From Siphonodentalium dalli (Eukaryota > Mollusca > Scaphopoda > Gadilida > Siphonodentaliidae): DNA of 64,000 nucleotides. Within the stretch, counting starts at the first letter, position 1. Every line of letters begins with the position of its first letter. Positions 1 through 12,480 of this stretch are shown piece by piece. The position numbers and the translations under genes were made by a program. The notes below the pieces were generated by a model. It did not search any database and had not been told where the DNA came from. It saw nothing but the letters and a program-made list of their open reading frames with translations. The stretch lies in NCBI GenBank assembly GCA_032622095.1, contig CP136061.1, positions 172,925,107 to 172,989,106 of the forward strand. Direction: 5' to 3'.

Positions 1-217
1 CAACGACACTGCGGATACGAATGCTCTTTAACTATCACGCGATTAGCCCCCACAATTCCAAGATGGCGGCAGTGGGAATGGAGAATGAGTGCCCGGAGCT
101 TCTCAAAAGCAATGCGACGACACTTCATGTGGGATTTTACCCATAGATAGCAAGTTTGGTCAAAATCCGTCCGGCAGTTTTCCAGGCCATAGCTAACACA
201 CAAACAGACAGAAGTCC
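1..217 (-). repeat. Fragment related to the large Helitron family
   Basis: On the minus strand this stretch contains CACTCATTCTCCATTCCC, resembling the CACTGATTCTCCACTCCC block near 39,070-39,090 and its copy near 52,008-52,028. It is joined to the mini-Helitron without a recognisable terminus, so it looks like a recombinant or decayed copy. Confidence 0.45.
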
Positions 218-554
218 GGGCTATTCAAAAACCAAATTTCAAGTCGATAGCTCCACCCGTTTCCGAGATCTGGTCTGCGCATGCGCGAAGCTGGCGTCGC
301 ACGGGCTCGGCGACCCGATAAAATTCGTATCCGGGGCAAGATACATTCACATAGCAAATTTCAAGTCGATAGCTCCACCCGTTTCCGAGATCTCGTCTGC
401 GCATGCGCAAAGCCGCACAGGCTTGCCAATATGACAACGATGACCGCCTGGTCAAACTACACACACGTACCAAGTTTCGTCCCGATCGGTCGAGAATCGT
501 AGATTTGTATAAATGACATACAGACAGACAGAGGTCTTCAAAATATATAGGAGA
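218..554 (-). mobile_element. Mini-Helitron, 3' end lost
   Basis: Read on the minus strand, the element starts at 554 with TCTCCTATATATTTTGA, directly after an A, as Helitrons do (A|TC). It carries the same 122-bp internal repeat as the copies at 55,466-56,525; 'aaatttcaagtcgatag' recurs at 235 and 357. The 3' hairpin and CTAG are missing: homology stops at about 218, where the sequence switches to a different Helitron-like segment. Confidence 0.7.
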
Positions 555-856
555 TTAATAATTAGTGCCGCTGAAGGGGTCACTCTCACCAAAAAAAGTG
601 CGGAAGGGGAAGGGTACACAGGTTTTGAAAATGTGCTGAAGGGTACACATGTTTTGAAATCTCATTATAAATGACCTTTAGATTTTCGTATCTGCCATGA
701 TTTATGTTAGGGAATGATTGTTTACGTTCAAATGAACATTAAAATGAACTGAAAACAAACTGCTGATAGCTAGGTGACAAACTTTCAGAAACACAGTTTA
801 ACCCATTTCAGTGCCAAGTACGATTTTTGTATCAACCCATATTTCCTTGATCATTT

Positions 857-955
857 TTCAAATTTATTGATTATAATAATGTGATACATTGATGGAAAGA
901 GCTCTAAGAGCTCTTTCCATCAATGTATCACATTATTATAATCAATAAATTTGAA
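857..955. repeat. Perfect palindrome, 49-bp arms, 1-bp centre
   Basis: The arms 857-905 and 907-955 are exact reverse complements around a single A at 906; the centre reads GAAAGAGCTCTAAGAGCTC. TTAACCCAT motifs lie on both sides (about 798 and 985), but in the same orientation. It may be the hairpin core of a MITE related to the TTAA elements further right; its outer borders are not resolved. Confidence 0.85.
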
Positions 956-1639
956 CGAGAGGCCGATCACGATCGGCAGATGTTTAACCCATACATTGGC
1001 AATACCGATAAGCTATTTTAATAAATCCTTACACCAACCTTTTCACAAGTGCAAAAGTTTCAATAATTGACACCTTACTATTAAGGTCACAGTGGAATCA
1101 GACTTATTGGGCACCTTGCTCACATAAACACAATAGGAACACGGATGTGGCATTCCATTTCAACCTATTAAGTCACTTCAACACAGATATGTCTTATAGA
1201 GTGATAAACTAATTCATGATGATTAATGTCAGTCTAATGCATCATGGTCCTGACCAACTGAGTCACCATTCACCCAGCCAATCAGTTCATTTGTATTCGA
1301 TAGGGATAAATTTTAGGGCTAATTATAACCCCTCGCCAGGACGCCCAAATCCTGTTTAATGGTCACGAAATTTGGCGTGTCTGCTTATATAGTAATTGAC
1401 ATGTATGTCAAAAGGGTGTAAAGCATATTAATGTACCATAACTGTTATATCGCATTTATTGGATAGTTCTTTCAGTTTAGGATTCAGAATTTTTTAGTTT
1501 TAATGGCGGAGGAAAGACCGCTTATTAATTAATTCAGAACGTCATCGCTACACTATAGTCATCAACGACAGTAAAGTCCTTGTAATAGAGTTAACTGTAA
1601 TCTAAAAAAAATCCTCCTAAAGTTGCGCGTGGATACTGC

Positions 1640-2235
1640 TAACCACGTCCACTCGTCAACATGTTATTATCTCAAAGTTTGATTTTTGGAGTAATTTTCC
1701 GCATTTGTTTTTGGTGGAATTTGCCAAGTCTGAACCCAACCTGACGCAAGCTCTCAGTTGAGCAGGTTGCATTTATGATAGAGCGGTACAATTTTGGAGG
1801 CGTACCTACAGTACACCGACGTTCATGCTCCTGCATTAAACTAGCTCCTTCATTTGCACATTTGGATTTGGGTTTAAAATTAGATCAGTGATAGACTAGT
1901 TAAGTATACATATTTATATTATATAGAGTTGTCACGATTAAACCGTTCCATCTGAAAATTCGAAAATGGAACTTTAGATGAGCGTGAACACTACCCATCA
2001 GTGTACTCGTCAAAATGTTTTTTTCTCGACGTTTGAATTTTGCCCCTTTTCGATTTTCTGTGGAATTTTTCAAAAGTCTCAACCCACCCAGACTCGCATT
2101 CTCCGTTGGGTATAGGTTACTTTTAAAATATAGCGGTCAAACTTTGGGGGTGTGCATAGAATATCCCAATGTACCTGCTACGGCATTACCTTGCTGTTTA
2201 ATTAGCCTGTTTGGATTTGGCGGGAAGAATAGGTA
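1640..2235 (+). repeat. Diverged tandem duplication, period about 345 bp
   Basis: The stretch after 'ccacgtccactcgtcaacatg' (about 1,645-1,870) recurs in diverged form after 'cagtgtactcgtcaaaatg' (about 1,998-2,235). Shared landmarks include 'tggaattt', 'gagcggtacaattttgg/tagcggtcaaactttgg' and 'tttggattt'. No coding function is apparent. Confidence 0.5.
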
Positions 2236-2639
2236 CAATTTTTCCGTTCCCCGTATAGCGGAAAGGATATATATATATACAAAATACTACATGTACTCCT
2301 TACATCGCAGCATGGACATCATGTTGCTCAGCTTGTTATTGTTATGGCGAACTGGGTCACATATTTCGTCCAACAAATACGAATATAGCCCGTTCAAATC
2401 CAGACAAGAGCTGATTTGCGATTTACGGACATAAATGTCTTGTAAAGTTTGTCAGTTACTGTACGATGATGGTGGTTTATATATGCAGTTGAGTGATTTG
2501 TGGGTGGAATGATTCAACAGCACGATACATATTTGACGCCCGACAGACACTGATATACATCATTACTCCTTGAGCAGATAAGAAGGAAATATGTTTGAGT
2601 CACATTCTTTACCGAACCCAGTGTTTACACTTTTGTAAA

Positions 2640-3905
2640 TCTATCGGGACGCACGGACGGACATGCTGATTACTATACTCCCCCCAAATCTATCGAGACG
2701 TACCACCCCCCCCCCCATAAAGTGAAATGTCCACCGTTATGGTCACACTCTAGATTATATCATATATTGTTATAAGTGAAACGATGTTATACATATGAAT
2801 TATCATGTTTGTGTGTAATTGTATTTTATGTTCATTTTGAGTTATACAATTATATGGGAAGAGAGACCCTTTGTAAGTTGCAAGACTTGTGTCTCAATCC
2901 CGTTGCGTTATTATGCAATAAAATACGTTTACACCAAGAAGAGAATGCCCAAAATCTTGAACATCATCTCGTTGTTAGCATTGGTAAACGCCTCGAATGT
3001 ATTGTCATGGATTAGTTACATGGGTGATATGTATTAACGTAAGAACTGTTTTATATTCAATGAAATACTATTAAAATAAGACTATAGGATCGAAGTGACT
3101 TTAATAGTCGGACATGTGCGTAGCATAATATGCCATACGAAACACTTCGGATATGCTGCAGCTGGTTCCATTTAAAAAACGCGAATTTGTAAAATTTGCA
3201 CGGATTGGGAAATGTAAATGTCAGTGATGGTTGTTCCTACGTGCAGTGAAATAATTTCCCGTTAGAATAATTCAACTGCTCGTAGAAATCACTGACGCCT
3301 GGCAATCACTGACACAAATAATAATGCCCATTACATGTTGTTATACATTTAGTTATATGAATTAAATTGTTTTGTGAACAATGAAATACTGTAACAACGA
3401 TTACATATTAATCAAGTAATTGCCCGTTTCTGTTGTTGACGTTAATGGGCCAAAGCACGAACACAATTGCATGAACTACGTATAGACACATATTTTAGAC
3501 GGCATATGCATTGAAAAGAGTCACATAATGACAGAAATTACGTCCAGGGGGAATGAACGCGACTGGTTTAGAGAAAGTCCTGTGTTATTCTTCTGCATTA
3601 TGGGACAGTCCATTAATTTGTCACGTCTCTATGAAATCATTATTCACCAGAATGAGATAAAGGCGAATATTTGTATAATTGAAGATCTACTATACTCCAA
3701 ATTCCAAATATCACGGACATGTAACATACGAATCAGTTAACTAATAATAGAGTTATCAATCAGAAACCATCTCGGACGGACGCACGGACGGAAATGCTGA
3801 CTACTATATTCCTCCCAAATCTATCGGGAACAATTAGATATATATATTGATGAACGGACGGACATGCTGATTCCAGTATACCATCCCCACCCCACCCACA
3901 ACTGG
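2640..3905 (+). repeat. Two copies of a short GGACGGAC repeat tail
   Basis: A segment with 'cacggacgga' then 'atgctgattactatactcc' and 'ccaaatctatcg' appears near 2,645-2,720 and again near 3,775-3,895. Such GGAC-rich tails end several tandem-monomer repeats in this window. The sequence between the two copies shows no gene. Confidence 0.4.
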
Positions 3906-6830
3906 TTGCAGGGGTATAATACAGGTAATAGTTCTAATATAAATGGTACCTGAATACTCCACATCACTCCGATAATATCCGTCCCATTCTCATAAGTCTT
4001 GCTCCACATGGGCAGACAAGTGGTTTGAACAAGCACACAACATGTACCGCGATCAATGAACGTTGGATCCAAAGAATAAAATGAATGATAGACAACAACA
4101 AACAAAGCAATGTATATTAAAGGCGTATGAACGTAACCGAACAGAAAAGAGCGTTCTCTGTAAGTAGATGACCTATATGGTAGAAATAAGGAGCGTTTGT
4201 TTCACGTTTGCTTGTCGACAGACTTAAATGACGCGTACGAATCTATCAGTGCTGTTTTATTTTGTGAAAGTATAAAGGGAGTCATTCCCAATTTGGCAGA
4301 CATATACTAACGAAATTAATTGAATGTACAATTGCAGTATTCTACTATTCATAAAAATATACGAATTGTTATTACGAAAATAATTATGTTTGCATTTCTC
4401 TATGCGTTTATCGTTGTTATCGCAAATGAAATAATTGGATATACGTCGTCTTTACGTTAGTATAAGTATACATCGTATAACTAAGCTTGTTTGATCTTAT
4501 TAATGTAATGTTTGTATGTTGTTTGGTTTGATATGAGATGCGAAATACAATACAAAAGTGAAATGCATGGACGCAGAAAACTCATGGCACACTATACAAG
4601 TTAAAATGGTAATTTAGCCCACACCATGGGCAACAAAATTTACTAATTGGTGGGTTTATATTCAAATCCAAGTTATTTGGTTTACAACAGCTCCGATATG
4701 TACTTATACCAATATACCACTCTGGAAATGATTGTTGGAATTCGGTGGGCGTTCTATCGGTTCCCAGGTAGAGGAATGAGCCTGGCACGCGAGACGGGTG
4801 CGTTTGAATCAGAGCTAGGTTCCATCCGCGGGGAGATAGGGTAGCTGGAGGAAGGCCAAGGGGGAGTGACAAATTTTTGGCGTATATATAGATAATATAT
4901 ATTATATATAAGCGGAAATTTTTTGAAGAGCTCTTTTCACTTCACTGAGAAGTCCAACGGTTCAGGTTGAAATAATGGAGCCTTTTTCAAAAAGTGAAAA
5001 CAAAATGAACGACTTTTCTGGAACAGGTCGATTTGGATCCGTTTTGCACTCTGGATTCCTCAAAAGTCATCTCCGTTTCGCGTGTAGCATAATATGAATC
5101 TTCGTCGGAGATGTGATGTAAAGCACATGGGCCCAAATTGCAAACTTTGAGGGCCCGTAACTCTTGCATTTCTTCTCTGATTTCAAAAATCTTTTCTGGT
5201 TTGGGTTTGTTTTCGTTCAGGGAATCCACCTACTGAAATAGATTTTTTTTAATTTTGCCCCCACCCCACGGTCAACATGACTATGATACCCAAATGCAAT
5301 TATCTGGAATGATACGAGAGGACAGCATAGTAAATCAAATAGAGGTTTGCCTATCTATGGGTGGTAACTCCGCAGGGAAAGCGCGGACACAAGTGTTGAT
5401 GCCCGTGGGCAGTAGTGCATATGGAGGCGTCCATATGGTCCAAATTTGGATGCCCTGCTCCTCATAATTTCCGAGATAGTAAAATGACATTTTTTCAGAT
5501 AAAGGGAGATAAGTCTGCGAGGAAGCGCGGACAATATTCGTTATGCGACTAAAGCATATAACTCATTTGCCCCAACATACTTATCAACTTTTAGTTTTCT
5601 ACTGCTCATACTTTCCGAAATATAGTGATTATAAAAGTGGGGAGTATTTTAATAATAATAATAGTGAAAAATATTTTTTTTTTTAATTTCACTCCGTGGT
5701 GAAGCGTTGGGCCAAACTCATGATATCTTCATTTTCTGTATCCCTTAGATGCCTACATTCCCTAGAGATTTCACAGTCCTCCTCCCATTAGTTTCTGAGT
5801 ATTTTCAATTAAACAGAAAACGGCCCCAATAGAAAAACAATATACTTCCTTGGTTACACCATGGAAGTATAATAATCCGATCCCAAAGTGAGTATGGTCA
5901 AAATATTGTCAACTCGTTATTTCTCAACCTGTTGGATGAAGCGTAGCCCAAAGTTGGTTGAAAAAAGGCTAGCTCTCGGTCATGGAAGTATGCATATTAG
6001 GACTATTCAGTGATACATAAATTACTGTGGCGATTACTCTTGATCACTAGCGGTTGAGAAATTTCAATGTATGCCCAAGACAATTGTTCTTGTAAGCAAT
6101 ATTTGCGGAGAATATCAGGTGACTGTGGAACAAACTAGAAGATACACAGGAATAGGCTAGGATATCGTTCGCCAATGGCACATCCCAAATCGGTATGAGT
6201 TAAATCAATAGCGGTCACACCACAGGGCGCAATAATTATGACGCTGGAAGCGCAACTCTGGTAGTATATTGCAATAATTCACAATAAGTTGTGATGGAAA
6301 ATATTACTGGAATGAGAATCTGGGTTTAGGAGCTAATGCACTTCTGTGACTTAATGTTTTATTCTAAGTGCAGATGCATATTACAGTTTTGTTGTTTTCA
6401 TATCTGGACCTCTGTCCATCTTTGTGAAATATACATGTTCCTGACGAAATTATTGTATTTAATTTTATTGCACATCAAAGATCGTGGTAAAGATAAAAGT
6501 CACATTTACCAGGAGAAAACTGGCAACTCTGAAGATTCAACATGAATGTACATGTACAGGGTTTTGAGAGCCATTGTATATAATGTGGCCTGTCGAAACA
6601 AGCATCACCAAAGTTGGACCCAGTCTCCACTAATAGTCAATAATATATAACATGGTTTATGCTAAATTATATTTTCCGATACAGTACACCACACTTGGTG
6701 TAAACAGTATTTATTCCATATTATTCGTATATTACAAAAAACAAGACAAAGATTAACAGTGGTGATATGAAGGGGATTCGACAACAAGCTTTAAGCTTTT
6801 GGGAGTCGTTTCCGATTGGCTAATGACAAG

Positions 6831-6950
6831 GTCCATCCTGTGAGAGTGATTTTTTAACATTTCAGATTGTTTCAAGTAGATAGGGGCTTCATGTTTTAAA
6901 TTGTTGACGTTTCATCGCGTGTATTATAGTCTACTCACAGGATGGGCCGG
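6831..6950. repeat. Small inverted repeat around CCATCCTGTGAG
   Basis: 'tccatcctgtgaga' near 6,832 is matched by 'actcacaggatggg' near 6,935, giving a stem of about 12 bp around a 90-base loop. It could be a small MITE; no target duplication is evident. Confidence 0.4.
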
Positions 6951-7419
6951 TTCGATAGGTGTTTCAAGATAAGGTAGTTTCATATGGAATGATTTGGGTT
7001 ATGTGGGAGTATGTTGGAAGGGTATGGCGGTTGTCAGATGACTATAAAATAGTATTATATGGAATTATTTTGTTTATGTGAGAATAGTTTAAGGGGTTAA
7101 GATGGATGTCGGGTATGATAAGGAAAGTGGTAGGTGGGATGATGAAATATCTTGTTGGCAGTACAGGGGATTTTGAGGAGTGTGGATAATCTGTTGTGTC
7201 AGATTATGCACTGGTTGGGAATCTGACCTTGCTTCTGATCCAACGTCACATCATTAGGGGACGCACTTGTATTGTCCATTCTTCTAAGCTGTATAACATA
7301 CCGTGATAATAAGTTGCTGTGGTTTTGCAACAGTGTCCAATGTGTAATCCATTAACGTATCATATAGTTGACTAACATTAATGCGTTTAATATCAATAAG
7401 TGTGTGGCTCAGCGGACAA

Positions 7420-8697
7420 TTATTTGGTGCCGTCATTAAAACGTTTGGTACGAATGATAAATTTTTGGACTTCTTTGAAAATTGTTAAGTTGTCTTCCAG
7501 TGAGATTTTAGTGGATCCACACAAGAGTGTCTCGGATGTGACGATACACAGATTAGAAATTGATGATAAGAGTGAGCTTCGTTGGGAGCGGTATCTAACA
7601 CATTCAAGTAAATAGTGTTCTGTGTCCTCAATTTCAACACAGACACACCTGGGATGATCGGAGACAAATTTGGAATAAGTATGGTAATTTAGGTGGCTAC
7701 AATGTAATCTTAGTCGGGCGTGAAGTATTTGGGCTTCGCGGGTGTACGCATAGTAAAACCATCTGTGGGTCTTCTTCATTTTCAAGTCGAGAGACTTCTT
7801 AAATGCTGAGAGGGAATCCATTTTAATAATATTTTTGTCGAGATTGTTCCATAGGGACGTCGTTGATGGAAGAAATGATCTTCTGTGATATTCATAGTCA
7901 AAACCAGGGATTATGAAGTGATTGCTTTGTCTAGTTTCGCGCCTAGATATTTGCCCATGAGTCGGGGGTACTAGTGTTCTAAGATAAATCGGAGACTGAC
8001 CATATACCATTTTATAAAAAACTTTTAATTTTTGTTTTTCACGACGTGATTTCAAAGTTTCCCAACCAGTTTCTAACAACAGTGTAGAATTACCGACAGA
8101 TCTGGTGGCACCCGTCACAATACGAGCTGCTTCGTATTGTACGTTTTCGATTTTATCAGAGTCTTGTTGGGAGCATCCGTCCCATACAATACAGGAGTAT
8201 TCGAGGATTGGTCGAACTAGCGTGAAGTAGCATTTTTCGAGTGCTGTTCGGTCAAGATAGAATCGGTATTTCCTCAGAAGAGAGATGCGTTTCCACGCGG
8301 TCTTAGTCATTTCTTCAATATGAGGCCCCCAGCTTCCGTCGTTACTCAATATAATGCCAAGATGTTTGTGTACTTTTGCTTCTTTTATGGGCTGTTGGTT
8401 CATGTACAGGGTTGGGTGGTTTAGTGGGATACGTTTTCTGGAGCATGTTAGTGATTCTGTCTTGAGTTCATTGAATTTAACATGCCATTTAGAAGACCAA
8501 GCTTGGAGTTTGTCAATATCCTGTTGCAGCACTATCGCTCCAGTGTGAGGGTCATTGGTAGTAAACGCGATGGATGTGTCGTCGGCAAAGAGGCGAACGT
8601 TACATGTAATATTTAGTACAATGTGTTTATAAATACGAGAAAGAGAATAGGGCCCAATACAGATCCCTGGGGCACTCCTGCGGTGGTCTCCCCCCAT
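7420..8697 (-). pseudogene. LINE ORF2 3' part: RT catalytic motif C to C-terminus
   Basis: This is the downstream frame of the same ORF2. Genuine homology begins near 8,625; the codons above that are out-of-frame overlap. It carries FADDTSIAF, the RT catalytic motif C, at residues 37-45. The thumb region follows (HLGIILSNDGSWGPHI), then a long C-terminal segment. Near the end LRLHCSHLNYH and the CVCVEIEDTEHYLLEC cluster form the Cys/His motif found in this LINE group, followed by a TKRF-type terminus. It ends in TAA at 7,420. Confidence 0.88.
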
Positions 8698-10922
8698 TTG
8701 GATTGACCATGTCGTAGGACAACACGCTGCTGCCGGTTAGACAGATATGATCTGAACCATTGTAATAGGTTATCACAAATTCCTATACCATGAAGTTTAA
8801 ATAGTAGACCGCCGTGCCATACTTTGTCAAATGCTTTACTAATGTCGAAAAATAGTAATCGAATGTCTTGCCCCTCGTTAAGTGAACTACTGATATTGTT
8901 ATATATTTCACACAACTGATAAGAGGTTGAGTCAGCGGGCATGAAACCAGATTGGTGTTCGGTTAAAATATGGTTTGACTGGAGATAAGTCATGAAATGC
9001 TTGGCGATGCATTTTTCAAATAATTTGCTTATACAACTCAGAAGTGAAATCGGACGATAGTTTTCTGGATTGCTACGATCGCCTATCTTGTGTATTGGTA
9101 CCACGTTCGCTTGTTTCCATTCCGGAGGAAAGTATGATTCGCGAAGAAAACGGTTGAACATCTGCGAAAGAGACTTGCTTAAGCTTGTACAGTTTTTCAG
9201 TAATCGCGGGCTAATACAATCAGGACCAGATGCTTTGTCAGGCTGTGTTGCCTTAAGTGCGTTGAAGACTTCTAGTTCGGTTATTTCTATACAATTCAAT
9301 GTAGAAAGATCTGGGTCATCATTTAATATATCTGGGGGGTTATATGACCTATCAATGGATGCGATACTGCAGAAATAATTATTGAGGACCTCTGATTTGT
9401 CCGCGTCGGCCGATAAAACGTTGCCTTGCCAATTTAAAGGTGGCACATTGTCATATCTATTGGTGGAGAGACGATTAAAAGTTTTCCACCACTTCCTGTC
9501 CGTTGTCATGGGATCATGCAGGATTTCTTGTACCCTAGTGAGATATATGCGTTTAGCCGCTCTCACTTCGTTAATTACATCGTTGCGAATTTTACGATAT
9601 TTACACCAGACTGCGGGAGTATTTCTTATTTTTGCATTTTTGTGTATTCTTTTTCGTTGCCTAATTAAATACTTAATCCGGGGGTTTATCCATTCAGGCT
9701 CTTCTCTCCTATATTGGATTGTTTTGTGTGGAATGTGTTTTTGCATAAGGTCATTCAGTTTTTCTGTTAAGATACTACATATATTTTCGACTGGTATATA
9801 TTTAAACAACTGTGGCCACTCGGGAGATTCTATATAATGGTTGATGGCAGGATAATCGGCTTGTTCGTACATGTAAATTGTGCGCGTGGCAGGTTTATTC
9901 GGTTTTATTGGGTTATAGATGTGAATGTTTACGTACACTGGGACATGGTATCGGACTAAGTTGCAAAAGAAGGGTTCTAGTGTTCCACTTTCCTTTTTCA
10001 CGCAGTTCTCGTTTATTAGTACGATGTCTATTAATTTCTCGGAATATTCAGTGAAATTTGTCGAGTCATTGATAACTTGGTCAAGAGTAAACTGAGTGCA
10101 TATTGATGATACTTTAGTACTCGTTAGGGCAAACTGATTTTCATTTAAGTCTCCACATATGACTATTTTTTTAGATGGATACGCATTGATCACGTCGCCA
10201 ATATTACCTTCTATTTCACCCCAGCATTGTATATTTGGGGGGCGATAAAACGTACCAACTAACACATTTTGTCCATTCATTAAGATTTCAATCCATAGAT
10301 TTTCTAGGTTACTTCTCTCCAAGTCATGTCTCCATTTGAATGCAAACGAGTTTTTTATGTAGACAATGACGCCACCCCCTACTGTATCAGTATTAGTTCT
10401 ATCCCTGCGCTCAGGTGCATGAAATCCTGGTATGTATAAGTCGTTTGCGTTGTGTCTAGTTCCAAGCCAAGACTCAGTGAAACCACACACATCGTACTTT
10501 TGAGTTTCAGTTGACAGTATGTCCAATTTCGGGACTATGCTCTGCACGTTCAAATGGAAAACTGATAGTACAGCATATGATTCAGGGCCGGGGTTTGGCA
10601 ATACATTACCAGATATTATTAGTAATTGTCTGAGCCATGTTGGTATTCCAACTATGTTCATACTTATATGTGCACTTGTCAAATTAGGTTTTCTATTTTT
10701 CTTTAATAGTATATGATTTACGAACTCGTTGTCCGTGTTCATGATTGTTACAATTAATAATATGCGTAATAGTTTGATTTGGTTCGTTCCGTTGATGGAT
10801 AGGTTTATGAAGTAGAGGAGAAGTTTAGATGTATATGGATCACATCGGTATTTACGTTTTGAGTATCGAGCGCGACTGTAGAATAAGCCTACCCGTGATC
10901 TATGATAGTTATCCAGGATCAT
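8613..10922 (-). pseudogene. LINE ORF2 5' part: endonuclease and reverse transcriptase to motif B
   Basis: A 769-codon open frame. Residues 101-114 include the motif SGNVLPNPGP, resembling the degenerate 2A-like NPGP segment found in front of the endonuclease in many invertebrate LINEs. The endonuclease covers about 120-330: FTESWL (148-153), VGGGVIVYIK (181-190), FYRPP (225-229), CGDLNEN (256-262). The usual terminal SDH is replaced by RYH (324-326), so a catalytic Asp appears lost. Reverse transcriptase starts near 560 with SGPDCISPRLLKN; motif A is FFDISKAFDKV (691-701) and motif B AGVPQGSVLGP (748-758). The frame then shifts at about 8,625, within the FIND-type motif just after motif B, and ends at once. 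A single-base loss explains it. The copy is therefore probably inactive, although recently so. Confidence 0.88.
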
Positions 10923-11639
10923 TGTGGTACCTCATTTCGGTAAAGCAGAGTTGGTGGGCAGGCTTCCTCATTTGGGGCGACGTTTGATCAGATGCAAGGT
11001 TGTTATTTAACATATATAAATACAGAGGGATGCAGGGTAGATATAAGATAAGTAGAAATGATAAAAGAATAAACCACACTTGTTGTAGACACATGCGTAA
11101 TGATTAGATATCAAATAACTCTCCCCGGAACTCAACAAATGTGTGCATTTGGTGGGACTAATTAGAACCCCAAGAAGACTAGAGCGCAGATTAAAGACAA
11201 AAACTCAAATTATAGGTGTTTCAAGTGAAGCATGAGTTTGATCGTTTCTACTTCGAGGGTTGTTGATAGTTACTTATGATGGGTTTATCATGTTGGGGCG
11301 CTATCTCAATGTTCTGAAACGCTCAAATGAGAGCAATAATCATCCACCTAGCATTACTCAGTTGTCATTACGGCTTTCTACGAAATATTTAAAATAAACA
11401 AGAAAAAGAAAAATTTAATTGATTGGTTGTTTTCAGTCGATAGACTATATCACGACTAATACCTTACCATTCCCACGACCATATTATGTTGAAATTTAAT
11501 ATTTGAGCTATTTGGTTACTTCATTCCTGAGCAGAGGCACGAACTGCATTGATTCTATGAAGAAGTGTCAATATTTGCCTCACTGTTTATAATAAACACA
11601 ATGTCATATATTAAAGACTAAATACTGATTATGGCAGCC

Positions 11640-12480
11640 ATTTTTAATGATACTTTACCTATTACATAATTGTTCAAGTGTATGTCATCGATCTAACAAT
11701 TTCTATACATTTTCCGCCATTTTGACGGTCATGATTGATTATATTGTCAATTTCAGGCACCAAGAAATTGAAATTTATAGTTAATAATAGCTCGTGCTTA
11801 ACTCCCTCAGTTCGGGTTCATTTCACATTGCAGTATCACTAGAAACACAACGTTATGGCAAGATCCATATATTTAGGGATTGAAAAGGACTGAGATCAAA
11901 GAAATAACAAGTGTAATGTCTCCAATGCAGATTAGCCAACGCATTAACCAAAAACATGAATAAGGACCAAATATAGAATTTTCTATAAATGTGCCACCAT
12001 TTTGACTGCCATCATAAATCGTAGTAACCATTTCAGGCTCTAATGAGATTGCAATCTAATGGTAATACTTCCTCATTAAAAATATAGCTAAAAACCGAAA
12101 GTGAGTTTTCCGCGAAATATCATACTACATTCTTTAAAATATTATTTTTTAGAGATTGGAAGTAGCTGAAAACAATTGAACAGCAAATTTCACTGCTCAA
12201 ATAGTAGTAGGGCATGAATAATAGGAAAACAAACCACAATTTGCCACCAGTTCCAAGCAGTAGAAAGATATGAGTGAAAATGAGTCTATTATTCCAATTC
12301 AGGTCACCGTTTTGGTAGCCATCTTGCTATTGGAGTAACGATTTTTCCTGTTAGATGTAGTACAATGTAATAGCATCCCACTATTCACTGTGCAGGAACT
12401 GTTACATCGGAAGTCATTCTATCGCCGGTATTGTGATGGTTCTTGCCTGATTTGTTACGGTTCCTGATGATTGAAAATAA
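11640..12480. repeat. Degenerate tandem repeat around 'gccattttgac'
   Basis: 'cgccattttgacggtcatg' (about 11,715), 'gccaccattttgactgccat' (about 11,993) and 'ggtcaccgttttggtagccat' (about 12,303) recur at roughly 280-310 bp with similar text after them. The last 150 bases, 12,330-12,480, recur in rearranged form at 29,262-29,400. No gene seen. Confidence 0.45.

Larger units (their letters stand above)
7420..10922 (-). mobile_element. Non-LTR retrotransposon (CR1/Jockey-like), nearly full ORF2
   Basis: A minus-strand LINE with an apurinic endonuclease followed by reverse transcriptase and a C-terminal Cys/His segment, the order typical of the CR1/Jockey group. The element copies its RNA into DNA at a nicked target. 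Its ORF is interrupted once, near 8,625. Borders outside the ORF are uncertain: I did not find a clear 3' microsatellite tail below 7,420 or a 5' UTR border above 10,922. Clade assignment needs a tree. Confidence 0.9.

Noticed and set aside
2015-2434. 139-codon frame on the plus strand
   Set aside because: It overlaps a diverged tandem duplication whose other copy is not open in this frame, and no motif is recognised.
4987-5229. 80-codon minus-strand frame with charged composition
   Set aside because: No recognised motif, no splice context and no match to a known family from memory; the surrounding text looks repeat-like.
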